7,082 bases of DNA, taken from Planctomycetales bacterium 4484_123 (GTDB lineage: Bacteria > Planctomycetota > Phycisphaerae > SM23-33). The notes beneath the pieces are model-generated. The model was not told the origin of the DNA. It searched no databases and was given only the letters and a program-made list of their open reading frames with translations. Location of the stretch: assembly GCA_002049885.1 (NCBI GenBank), contig MVCS01000099.1:1-7082 (forward strand). The letters are read 5' to 3'. Position 1 is the stretch's first letter; every line of letters starts with the position of its first letter. A program made the translations under genes and the position numbers. Shown in pieces: positions 1-5,108 of the stretch.

Positions 1-828
1 GACATCTACGCCGCCGGTGACTGCGTGGAGTGCACACACATGGTCACCGGCCAGAGCTGCTACGTGCCGCTGGGCTCCACGGCCAACAAGCAGGGCCGGG
101 TCGCCGCCGCCGGCATCTGCGGCCGAGAGGAGCGCTTCCCGGGAGTGCTGGGCAGCACCGTCTGCAAGGTCTTCGACCACTGCGTGGCCCGCACCGGCCT
201 GACGGAGAGCGAGGCCCGCCAGGTGGGCTACGAGGTGGTGACCGTGCTGGCCCCAGCCCCCGACCGGGCCCACTACATGCCGCAGGCACGCCCGCTGCTG
301 CTGAAGCTGGTGGTGGACGCCAAGACGCGCCGGCTGCTGGGCGCCCAGTCCGCCGGGCCGGGCGCCGGCGACAAACGCATAGACGCCGCCGCCATGGCCA
401 TCACCGCCGGCATGACCGTCGATGACATCGCCAACGCCGACCTGGCCTACGCCCCGCCATATTCCTCGGCCATGGACAACCTCATCACCGCCGCCAACAT
501 CGCCCGCAACAAACTCGACGGCCTCATGACCGGCGTGACGCCCATGGAAGTCCACCGCATGCTCGAGGAAAAGAAGGACTTCGTCTTCCTGGACGTCCGC
601 AGCCCCGGTGAGTACGAAGAGGTCCGGCTGCCCAACTCCACCCTCATCCCCCTGGGCGCACTGCGACAACGCCTCGGCGAGCTGCCCCAGGACAAGGAGA
701 TCATCACCTTCTGCAAGATATCACTCCGCGGCTACGAGGCGGCACTGATCCTCGCCTCGGCCGGCTTCAAGCGGGTCCGTGTCATGGACGGCGGCGTCGT
801 CATGTGGCCATACGAGAAGCTGCAGTGA
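1..828 (+). CDS. FAD-dependent NAD(P)-disulfide oxidoreductase with C-terminal rhodanese domain (CoA-disulfide reductase type), 5'-truncated
   Basis: The 275 visible residues are the C-terminal part of a flavoprotein; the N-terminal part, including the redox Cys expected near residue 43 in CoA-disulfide reductases, lies outside the window. The reading frame is open from base 1 and begins with IYAAGDCVE, the second FAD-contacting motif of this superfamily. A dimerisation domain follows at about residues 50-165 (KVFD, ARTGLTE, then AYAPPYSSAMD). A rhodanese domain occupies about residues 175-275, with DVRSPGEYEE and a catalytic-type Cys at visible residue 238 in FCKISLRGYEAA. Such fusions reduce CoA disulfide, polysulfide or O2 with NAD(P)H in the cytoplasm, and the rhodanese part handles persulfide sulfur. 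Which substrate applies cannot be told from this half. The fold and fusion are clear; the exact function is uncertain. Confidence 0.9.
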   Translation, partial: DIYAAGDCVECTHMVTGQSCYVPLGSTANKQGRVAAAGICGREERFPGVLGSTVCKVFDHCVARTGLTESEARQVGYEVVTVLAPAPDRAHYMPQARPLLLKLVVDAKTRRLLGAQSAGPGAGDKRIDAAAMAITAGMTVDDIANADLAYAPPYSSAMDNLITAANIARNKLDGLMTGVTPMEVHRMLEEKKDFVFLDVRSPGEYEEVRLPNSTLIPLGALRQRLGELPQDKEIITFCKISLRGYEAALILASAGFKRVRVMDGGVVMWPYEKLQ

Positions 829-861
829 GGGCCCGGCCAACCTGGACGCCGCCCGGACCGT

Positions 862-892
862 CAGGCCCGGCCCCGCCCACGCAGGCTACAGT
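862..892 (+). promoter_or_regulatory. weak candidate promoter for the GH130 gene
   Basis: CAGGCC (862-867), a 19-bp spacer and TACAGT (887-892) resemble the other promoters in this window but match poorly. The transcript would have a leader of roughly 55 nt before the ATG at 955. A GTGACA box at 897-902 has no -10 at usable spacing. Confidence 0.25.
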
Positions 893-941
893 GCAAGTGA
901 CAGCGAACCGGCGGGCCTCGCCAGCCGATATGTATGGCATC

Positions 942-948
942 AGAGAGG
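942..948 (+). promoter_or_regulatory. Shine-Dalgarno AGAGAGG that sets the GH130 start
   Basis: AGAGAGG ends 6 nt before the ATG at 955. The in-frame ATG at 934 has no purine-rich sequence ahead of it, so 955 is the better start. Confidence 0.65.
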
Positions 949-954
949 CCTGCC

Positions 955-1842
955 ATGACCGACGCGACAAGTGAGCTGTTCCGCCGATACCCGCGGAACC
1001 CGATACTGACCGGCCGGCAGTGGCCCTACCCGGTCAACGCGGTGTTCAATGCCGGGGCCTGCCGTCTCGGGGACCAGACGCTGCTGCTGGTCCGGGTGGA
1101 AGACCGCCGCGGCCTGAGCCACCTCTGCGCCGCCCGCAGCGCAGATGGGCTGACCGACCCGCGCATCACCTTCCTGGAGGAAACCGGCCAGCACGTCGTC
1201 GCCTACACCGCCTACGGCCCCGCCGGCCCGGCGGTGGCACTGGCCACGACCAGCGACTTCAAGCGCTTCGAGCGCCTGGGGGTGGCCCTGCCGCCGGACG
1301 ACAAGGACGCCGCCCTGTTCCCCGTGCGCTTCGCCGGCCGGTGGGCCATGCTGCATCGACCCTTCGCCGACAACCCCGCCCGCCACGCCCACATCTGGAT
1401 ATCCTACTCCCCGGACCTCAAACACTGGGGCGAGGGCCGCATCGTGCTCAAGGCACGCTGCGGGGGCTGGTGGGACGCCGGCAAGATCGGCCTGTCGCCC
1501 CCGCCCATCCGCACGCCCGAGGGCTGGCTGGTCATCTACCACGGCGTCCGCGTGACCTTTGCCGGGGTCATCTACCGCCTGGGACTGGCCCTGCTGGACC
1601 TGGAGCAACCCGAGCACGTCCTGCGCCGTTCCGACCAGTGGGTCTTCAGCCCGAAGGAATCCTACGAGCTGATAGGCGACGTCGAGCACGTGGTCTTCCC
1701 CTGCGGGACGGTCCTCCTCGGCGACGAGCTGAGACTGTACTACGGTGCGGCGGACAGTTGCATCGCCGTGGCCACCGCCTCGCTGAAGGAGCTGCTGGAG
1801 TACCTCCTGTCACTGCCGCCCTATCGGCCCGGCCGGAACTGA
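955..1842 (+). CDS. GH130-family beta-mannoside phosphorylase/hydrolase with an apparent internal deletion
   Basis: The 295-residue protein is recognised as GH130, cytoplasmic five-bladed propeller enzymes that mostly phosphorolyse beta-1,4-mannosides to mannose 1-phosphate. Landmarks are NPILTGRQWPYPVNAVFNAGA (split over residues 15-35), LLVRVEDRRGLSHL (44-57), DPRITFLEE (68-76), DKDAALFP (116-123), HRPF (134-137), GGWWDAGKIGLSPPP (170-184), YHGVR (195-199), VVFPCG (246-251) and YYGAAD (262-267). From memory of the family, about 25 residues normally lie between the SxDG motif (here residues 62-65) and the catalytic-Asp motif EDPR; here T67 is followed directly by D68-P-R. The Asp is kept, but the preceding Glu and the loop are gone. 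The rest is well conserved. Mannooligosaccharide phosphorylase is the likeliest activity if the enzyme works. The MFS gene begins 82 bp downstream and might carry sugars, though it has its own promoter. Confidence 0.88.
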   Translation: MTDATSELFRRYPRNPILTGRQWPYPVNAVFNAGACRLGDQTLLLVRVEDRRGLSHLCAARSADGLTDPRITFLEETGQHVVAYTAYGPAGPAVALATTSDFKRFERLGVALPPDDKDAALFPVRFAGRWAMLHRPFADNPARHAHIWISYSPDLKHWGEGRIVLKARCGGWWDAGKIGLSPPPIRTPEGWLVIYHGVRVTFAGVIYRLGLALLDLEQPEHVLRRSDQWVFSPKESYELIGDVEHVVFPCGTVLLGDELRLYYGAADSCIAVATASLKELLEYLLSLPPYRPGRN

Positions 1843-1886
1843 GCGGCAGCCCCCCAGCTAAGGGATACCCCCCGGGTCCGCAGCCA

Positions 1887-1915
1887 TTGTCCGCCGGCAC
1901 CGACGGGCGTAAAAT
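1887..1915 (+). promoter_or_regulatory. sigma70-like promoter for the MFS gene, probably leaderless
   Basis: TTGTCC (1887-1892), a 17-bp spacer and TAAAAT (1910-1915) match consensus at 4/6 and 5/6. Only 9 nt separate the -10 from the ATG at 1925, so transcription should begin at or a few nt before the start codon. Confidence 0.55.
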
Positions 1916-1924
1916 GCCCCGGCC

Positions 1925-3304
1925 ATGACAGCCCGAGGCACCCAGTCTGCGCGCAGGATGCTCTTCCAGTTCAGCCTGTACGGCTTCCTCAAGAACCAGC
2001 AGTACTACGAGCCGTTCATCATGCTGTTCCTGTTGACCGCGATGGGGGAAGACTACTTCAAGGTGGGGCTGCTGGTGGGCTACCGCGAAGTGCTGGTAAA
2101 CATATTCGAGGTGCCCTCGGGGGCCGTCGCCGACCTCTACGGGCGGCGCCGCTCCATGATGTTCAGCTTCTGCGCATACATCGTGGCCTTCGCGGTCTTC
2201 GCCTTCTCCCGCAGCCTCTGGCCGCTGCTGGGCGCCATGACGCTGTTCGCGCTGGGGGAGGCCTTCCGCACCGGCACGCACAAGGCCATCATCTTCGATT
2301 ATCTCCGCCATCAGGGCCGGTCGGCGGAGAAGACCAAGTACTACGGCACCACGCGGAGCTGGTCGAAGATGGGCTCGGCCCTGTCGGTGGTGCTGGCCGC
2401 GGGGATCGTCTTCCTGGTCGGGGCGCTGATGCCGGCCAGGCCCCTGGCGGTGTACCGCTGGCTGTTCCTGGCGTGCATCGTGCCCTACCTGGCCGGCCTG
2501 GTGAACTTCGCCTGCTACCCGCGCTACCTGGACGGCACCGAGGGCAAGCCGCCGCCGTTGCGCGAAGTGTTCACCCACCTGCTGCGGGTGGCGCGGGCGT
2601 CGGTCAAGGCGCCCGCCCTGCGCGGGTTGCTGATAGAGTCCATGGGCTTCGAGGGGCTCTACAAGGTGGCCAAGGACTACCTCCAGCCCATCGTCAAGGC
2701 CACCGCCCTGGCCCTGCCCGCCCTGGCGGGCCTGAAGGGCATGCAGCGGACTGCCGGCCTTATCCTGGTGGTGTACGTCGCCCTGTACCTGCTGGAGAGC
2801 TTCGCCTCTCGCCGCAGCGACGCCATCCGCCGGCGACTGGGCGGCGAAGAGCACGGCGCCCGCTTCCTCTGGACGGTCAATCTCGTCGTCTTCGCCCTCA
2901 TCGCCATCGGCCTGGCCCTGGACTGGTACCTCAGCGGGGCGGCGGTGTTCCTGGGGCTGGGCGTGGCCATCGCCGGATTCATGGCCCTGGCGGTGCTACA
3001 GAACCTCTGGCGACCGTTGCATCTGGGCCGGTTCAACACCGCCGGCGACGCCAAGGCGGGGGCCACCATCCTCAGCGTCGAATCGCAGGCCAAGAGTCTC
3101 TCGGCCGCCATCTTCGCGCCCCTGCTGGGCCTGGTCGTCAATACATTGAAGAACTGGGCCGGTGCGCCCACCGAGCACAGCAAGTTCATACCGGTGGCAC
3201 TGGCGGGGGTGCTTTTCGCCGCGGCCATACTCCTGTTCCGCCGACACGAAGAGGTCCAGCAGCCTGCGGTCAGCGCTGGCCCGGCCGTACAGAAGAACGT
3301 ATAA
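1925..3304 (+). CDS. MFS transporter, 12 predicted helices
   Basis: The 459-residue integral membrane protein has hydrophobic segments at about residues 14-40, 45-65, 79-95, 99-115, 148-169, 178-198, 235-258, 276-294, 316-335, 339-360, 393-409 and 421-438, giving the usual 12 helices. The MFS signature loop GxxxDxxGRRR lies at 66-76 between helices 2 and 3. A second family-like stretch, KAGATILSVESQAKS, is at 377-391 before helix 11. Length and layout are normal. The substrate cannot be read from sequence; drug or metabolite efflux and sugar transport are both possible, the latter suggested only by the GH130 neighbour. No Shine-Dalgarno precedes the ATG, and a good -10 sits just upstream, so the mRNA may be leaderless. 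The stop codon overlaps the coaD -10 box. Confidence 0.9.
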   Translation: MTARGTQSARRMLFQFSLYGFLKNQQYYEPFIMLFLLTAMGEDYFKVGLLVGYREVLVNIFEVPSGAVADLYGRRRSMMFSFCAYIVAFAVFAFSRSLWPLLGAMTLFALGEAFRTGTHKAIIFDYLRHQGRSAEKTKYYGTTRSWSKMGSALSVVLAAGIVFLVGALMPARPLAVYRWLFLACIVPYLAGLVNFACYPRYLDGTEGKPPPLREVFTHLLRVARASVKAPALRGLLIESMGFEGLYKVAKDYLQPIVKATALALPALAGLKGMQRTAGLILVVYVALYLLESFASRRSDAIRRRLGGEEHGARFLWTVNLVVFALIAIGLALDWYLSGAAVFLGLGVAIAGFMALAVLQNLWRPLHLGRFNTAGDAKAGATILSVESQAKSLSAAIFAPLLGLVVNTLKNWAGAPTEHSKFIPVALAGVLFAAAILLFRRHEEVQQPAVSAGPAVQKNV

Positions 3305-3305
3305 T
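3276..3305 (+). promoter_or_regulatory. candidate coaD promoter overlapping the MFS stop codon
   Basis: A perfect TATAAT (3300-3305) overlaps the TAA stop of the MFS gene. CTGGCC (3276-3281) lies 18 bp upstream as a weak -35. The resulting leader would be about 50 nt. Confidence 0.5.
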
Positions 3306-3320
3306 CCGCCCGCCCCAGCA

Positions 3321-3339
3321 GGCCCGCCGCCTGCGGGCC
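3321..3339 (+). repeat. GC-rich hairpin in the coaD leader
   Basis: GGCCCGC (3321-3327) and GCGGGCC (3333-3339) form a perfect 7-bp stem with a 5-nt loop, 21 nt before the coaD ATG. No T-tract follows, so it is not a classical terminator for the MFS gene. It could stabilise the leader or affect translation. Confidence 0.4.
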
Positions 3340-3360
3340 GGGCGAACCGAGGCAGCGACC

Positions 3361-3894
3361 ATGGGCCAGCAGCGACGCATCGTGGTTTTCCCCGGCACCT
3401 TCGACCCCGTCACCAACGGTCACCTGGACGTCATCGAACGCGGGCGGCGACTGTTCGACGAACTCATCGTCGCCGTGGGAGACAACCCCGAGAAGCAGTG
3501 CCTCTTCTCCCCCGCCGAACGGGCCGAGATGATCCGCCAACTCCTCGCCGGCGTGCCGGACGTCCGCGTGGAGCTCTACGAGGGTCTGACCGTCCAGTTC
3601 GCCCGGCGCGTGGGAGCCCAGGCCATCCTCCGCGGCATCCGCAACAGCTCCGACCTTCAGTTCGAGTTCCAGATGGCCCTGACCAACCGTGCCGTCAGCG
3701 GCATCGAGACCGTCTTCGTGGTCACGAGGGCGGACTACGCCTTCGCCTCCTCCTCGCTTATCAAACAGATCGCGGCCATGGGTGGAGATGTCTCCGCACT
3801 GGTGCCAGAGTTGGTCATCAAGCGACTGCGAGCCAAGCAGGAGGTCTCCCCGGTCGATCAAGACCAGCCCCGCCAGCCCTCGGAGGGTCGCTGA
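3361..3894 (+). CDS. coaD: phosphopantetheine adenylyltransferase
   Basis: CoaD transfers AMP from ATP to 4'-phosphopantetheine, giving dephospho-CoA in the penultimate step of cytoplasmic CoA synthesis. The 177-residue protein begins with the nucleotidyltransferase motif FPGTFDPVTNGH (10-21, catalytic T18-x-G-H21). It continues with the RGIRNSSDLQFEFQMA motif (91-106) and the nucleotide-binding SSSLIKQIA motif (130-138). It is about 15-20 residues longer than typical CoaD (E. coli, 159), the excess being a polar, Pro/Gln-rich tail after about residue 158. The ATG at 3361 is preceded by GAGG (3349-3352) at 8-nt spacing, and the motif begins at residue 10, as expected. It is transcribed from its own TATAAT box and converges on the small-RNA gene and nadD. 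Identity is very secure. Confidence 0.97.
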   Translation: MGQQRRIVVFPGTFDPVTNGHLDVIERGRRLFDELIVAVGDNPEKQCLFSPAERAEMIRQLLAGVPDVRVELYEGLTVQFARRVGAQAILRGIRNSSDLQFEFQMALTNRAVSGIETVFVVTRADYAFASSSLIKQIAAMGGDVSALVPELVIKRLRAKQEVSPVDQDQPRQPSEGR

Positions 3895-3938
3895 CAAACC
3901 CCCGAGTCCCCCTACCCAATCCAGCCGAAAGGTCATTG

Positions 3939-3955
3939 CTGGCCCAGGCGGCCAG
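3939..3955 (+). repeat. small hairpin downstream of coaD
   Basis: CTGGCC (3939-3944) and GGCCAG (3950-3955) form a 6-bp stem with a 5-nt loop, 44 nt after the coaD stop. No T-run follows, so a role in coaD 3'-end formation is only possible. Confidence 0.3.
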
Positions 3956-4051
3956 GGTTGCCTGCCCCTCGATGCGGCGGCCTCGGCGCGCGCATACTCC
4001 AAGCCTCATCCCTCTATTTCTTGTCGCGCCCGTCACGTGTTCCCTCGCCCT

Positions 4052-4089
4052 GAAAAAGACGGCGTCAGGGGAGGGGAGCCTGACGCCGT
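4052..4089 (-). terminator. rho-independent terminator of the small RNA
   Basis: ACGGCGTCAGG and CCTGACGCCGT (arms 4079-4089 and 4059-4069) form a perfect 11-bp stem with a 9-nt loop. Read on the - strand the stem is followed at once by CTTTTTC (4058-4052). The + strand has no T-run after the stem, so it points one way: it ends - strand transcripts from the small-RNA promoter and any read-through from nadD. Confidence 0.85.
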
Positions 4090-4155
4090 TGCAGTAACTC
4101 GGCCAAGGGAGGGAGCTCGGCCGAGGAGCCTCAGTCGCTGTGTTTCCTAAGCGAC
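4053..4155 (-). ncRNA. putative small RNA of about 103 nt with three hairpins and C/U-rich loops
   Basis: No family name is recognised. The transcript would start near 4155-4152, 5-8 nt past the -10 box, and end at the T-run at 4057-4053. Stem 1 is GTCGCT (4155-4150) with AGCGAC (4139-4134), 6 bp with a 10-nt loop. Stem 2 is CTCGGCC (4125-4119) with GGCCGAG (4104-4098), 7 bp with a 14-nt loop containing CTCCCTCCC. Stem 3 is the 11-bp terminator, with loop CTCCCCTCC. A third C/U-rich run, CTCCTC, lies between stems 1 and 2. There is no ATG-started frame of note. CTCC-rich loops can pair with Shine-Dalgarno sequences, so a trans-acting translational regulator is a reasonable inference. Promoter, successive perfect stems and terminator in the right order make the RNA itself likely; its function is untested. 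Confidence 0.65.
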
Positions 4156-4159
4156 CTAC

Positions 4160-4188
4160 TTTGTACACCCAAAGGGGCAAACTGTCAA
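4160..4188 (-). promoter_or_regulatory. strong sigma70-type promoter of the small RNA
   Basis: On the - strand a perfect TTGACA (4188-4183), a 17-bp spacer and TACAAA (4165-4160, 4/6) form the best promoter in the window. The DNA just upstream of the -35 (4189-4216) has A/T tracts like an UP element. The spacer contains one arm of a 9-bp inverted repeat, so a regulator may bind there. Confidence 0.75.
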
Positions 4189-4227
4189 GGTCAAATCGTC
4201 GAAAAATCGCAAAATCAAGCCCCTTTG
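4170..4227. repeat. 9-bp perfect inverted repeat flanking the small-RNA -35 region
   Basis: CAAAGGGGC (4170-4178) and GCCCCTTTG (4219-4227) are exact reverse complements 40 bp apart. One arm lies in the small-RNA promoter spacer and the other upstream of the A/T tracts. It could be a paired operator, or a stem in nadD read-through RNA. Confidence 0.55.
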
Positions 4228-4246
4228 CCCGACACAGCCGGGCAAA
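4224..4246 (-). repeat. 8-bp hairpin downstream of nadD, possible weak terminator
   Basis: TTTGCCCG and CGGGCAAA (4224-4231, 4239-4246) form a perfect 8-bp stem with a 7-nt loop, about 50 nt past the nadD stop. Read on the - strand, GGGGCTTGATTTT follows rather than an immediate T-run, so termination would be imperfect. Its arm overlaps the 9-bp repeat at 4224-4227, so the two stems exclude each other. Confidence 0.45.
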
Positions 4247-4268
4247 AATCACGCAAGCCCCCGTCCAC

Positions 4269-4288
4269 AGGACACTTAAGGACACTTA
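4269..4288. repeat. 10-bp tandem direct repeat
   Basis: AGGACACTTA occurs twice in direct succession (4269-4278, 4279-4288), starting 8 bp beyond the nadD stop codon. On the - strand this reads TAAGTGTCCT twice. Confidence 0.6.
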
Positions 4289-4296
4289 GCGCGTTA

Positions 4297-4959
4297 TTAA
4301 CAGGGTCTGTACAGACCTTTTTCGCGGATGTACTCCACCACGGCCTCGGGCGTCAGGAACCTTATCGACCGGCCCTGGCGGACGCGGTGGCGGATCTGGG
4401 TGCTGGTGATGTCGATGAGCGGACTCGGCGTGACCCCCGCCGCCAGCCGGGCCACCTGCTCGGCTGAGAACCGCACCCGGAGCTTCTGGAGCGTCTGCTC
4501 CAGCCGGCTGCTCCAGGGCGGCCGGGCCGCCGTGATGATCCGGCACATCTCCACCACCTCGTCCGCCCGCCGCCACGTGGGCAGGTCCTCAAGCATGTCC
4601 GCGCCGATAATCCAGTGAAGCTGGGCCTCCAGACCATGCCGCTGGCGCACGGCCAGCAGCGTCTCGATGGTGTAGCTCGGCGGCCGGCGCCGCAGCTCGA
4701 TGTCGCTCACATCGAACAGGCCCTCGGCGGCGATGGCCAGGCGGACCATCTCCAGGCGCTCCTCGGGCGAGGGCAGCCTCCCGGCCGGGACCTGCGGCGA
4801 CGCCTGGCCGGGGGACAGTTCCTTGTGGGGCGGCACGGCCGCCGGGACGAAGGTGACCTTCTCGAAATGGTAATACTCCGCTATCGCCCGGGCCACGATG
4901 AGGTGCCCGTGATGGATGGGATTGAACGTCCCGCCGAACAGTACGATTCGCTCCACCAT
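4297..4959 (-). CDS. nadD: nicotinate-nucleotide adenylyltransferase
   Basis: NadD adenylylates nicotinate mononucleotide to deamido-NAD with ATP, a cytoplasmic step of NAD synthesis. The 220-residue protein opens with VLFGGTFNPIHHGHL (6-20, catalytic H16-x-G-H19). PPHK follows at 43-46, then WIIGADMLEDLPTW (116-129) and the C-terminal ITSTQIRHRVRQGRSIRFL (184-202), whose SxxIR segment binds ATP. Length is normal; a Gly/Pro-rich insertion of about 10 residues lies at 48-63, before the EERLEM helix. The start at 4959 is chosen because GGAGG lies 5 nt upstream and the catalytic motif begins at residue 6. An alternative ATG at 4983 adds eight residues. The gene is divergent from the FAH gene. 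The last codons include a 14-bp palindrome. Identity is very secure. Confidence 0.96.
   Translation of the reverse strand: MVERIVLFGGTFNPIHHGHLIVARAIAEYYHFEKVTFVPAAVPPHKELSPGQASPQVPAGRLPSPEERLEMVRLAIAAEGLFDVSDIELRRRPPSYTIETLLAVRQRHGLEAQLHWIIGADMLEDLPTWRRADEVVEMCRIITAARPPWSSRLEQTLQKLRVRFSAEQVARLAAGVTPSPLIDITSTQIRHRVRQGRSIRFLTPEAVVEYIREKGLYRPC
4304..4317. repeat. 14-bp perfect palindrome in the nadD 3' end
   Basis: GGTCTGTACAGACC is its own reverse complement and encodes the last residues of NadD (around GLYRP). On the + strand it is followed by TTTTTC, so it could weakly terminate + strand transcription or serve as a dimeric-protein site. Confidence 0.5.
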
Positions 4960-4964
4960 CGCCG

Positions 4965-4969
4965 CCTCC
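4965..4969 (-). promoter_or_regulatory. Shine-Dalgarno GGAGG that sets the nadD start
   Basis: GGAGG on the - strand ends 5 nt before the ATG at 4959 and favours that start over the ATG at 4983. It is exactly complementary to the CCTCC found in the small-RNA terminator loop region. Confidence 0.6.
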
Positions 4970-4990
4970 GCGCCGGCCAACATCGCCAAT

Positions 4991-5019
4991 ATTGAAGCAC
5001 ACCCCCCCGCCGGGGCCAA
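4991..5019 (-). promoter_or_regulatory. candidate nadD promoter
   Basis: On the - strand TTGGCC (5019-5014), a 17-bp spacer and TTCAAT (4996-4991) lie in the divergent nadD/FAH gap. Transcription would begin near 4984, giving a leader of about 25 nt with the GGAGG, or a leaderless message if the ATG at 4983 is used. Confidence 0.45.
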
Positions 5020-5054
5020 ATGCGAAACCGCCCCGCAGGGCGACGCGCCAGGCC

Positions 5055-5084
5055 CTGGCCGGGGGCCCGCTTTTGCACTACACT
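5055..5084 (+). promoter_or_regulatory. candidate promoter of the FAH gene
   Basis: CTGGCC (5055-5060), an 18-bp spacer and TACACT (5079-5084) precede the gene. The -35 is inside a small inverted repeat, GCCAG-GCC-CTGGC (5047-5059), which could be an operator. The leader would be about 18 nt and contains the Shine-Dalgarno. Confidence 0.45.
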
Positions 5085-5095
5085 GCTGCCCCGCC

Positions 5096-5102
5096 GAGGA
5101 GG
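5096..5102 (+). promoter_or_regulatory. strong Shine-Dalgarno GAGGAGG for the FAH gene
   Basis: GAGGAGG ends 6 nt before the ATG at 5109 and fixes that start over an in-frame ATG at 4992, which would add a non-conserved extension running through the promoter. Confidence 0.8.
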
Positions 5103-5108
5103 CTTGAC

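Larger units (their letters stand above)
3895..4296. other. 402-bp gap without protein genes between coaD and nadD
   Basis: No convincing coding frame is seen on either strand. The coaD-side part (3895-4050) holds only a small hairpin at 3939-3955. The rest holds, on the - strand, a putative small-RNA gene (4053-4155) with promoter and terminator, then inverted repeats (4170-4246) and a 10-bp tandem repeat (4269-4288). The segment 4141-4300 is clearly more A/T-rich than the genes around it. Confidence 0.7.

Noticed and set aside
830..872. Direct repeat GGCCCGGCC (830-838, 864-872) after the oxidoreductase gene
   Set aside because: Nine G/C-only bases repeated in such G+C-rich DNA is expected by chance; no terminator T-run or other structure goes with it.
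934..954. Upstream ATG at 934 as the start of the GH130 gene
   Set aside because: No Shine-Dalgarno; the 7 extra residues are not family-like, and AGAGAGG is correctly spaced for 955.
2677..4002. Long open frame on the - strand across the MFS and coaD genes (about 440 codons); similar ones at 1646-2854 and 5139-6416
   Set aside because: Low-complexity Arg/Gly/Ala/Pro-rich translations opposite clearly conserved + strand genes; a normal by-product of G+C-rich coding DNA.
4059..4089. The 11-bp hairpin as a terminator for coaD on the + strand
   Set aside because: After the + strand stem comes TGCAGTAACT rather than a T-run; the A-run lies on the wrong side, so only - strand termination fits.
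4225..4467. Possible 80-codon + strand gene over the small-RNA upstream region and the nadD 3' end
   Set aside because: Overlaps nadD antisense, has no Shine-Dalgarno and no recognisable protein features.
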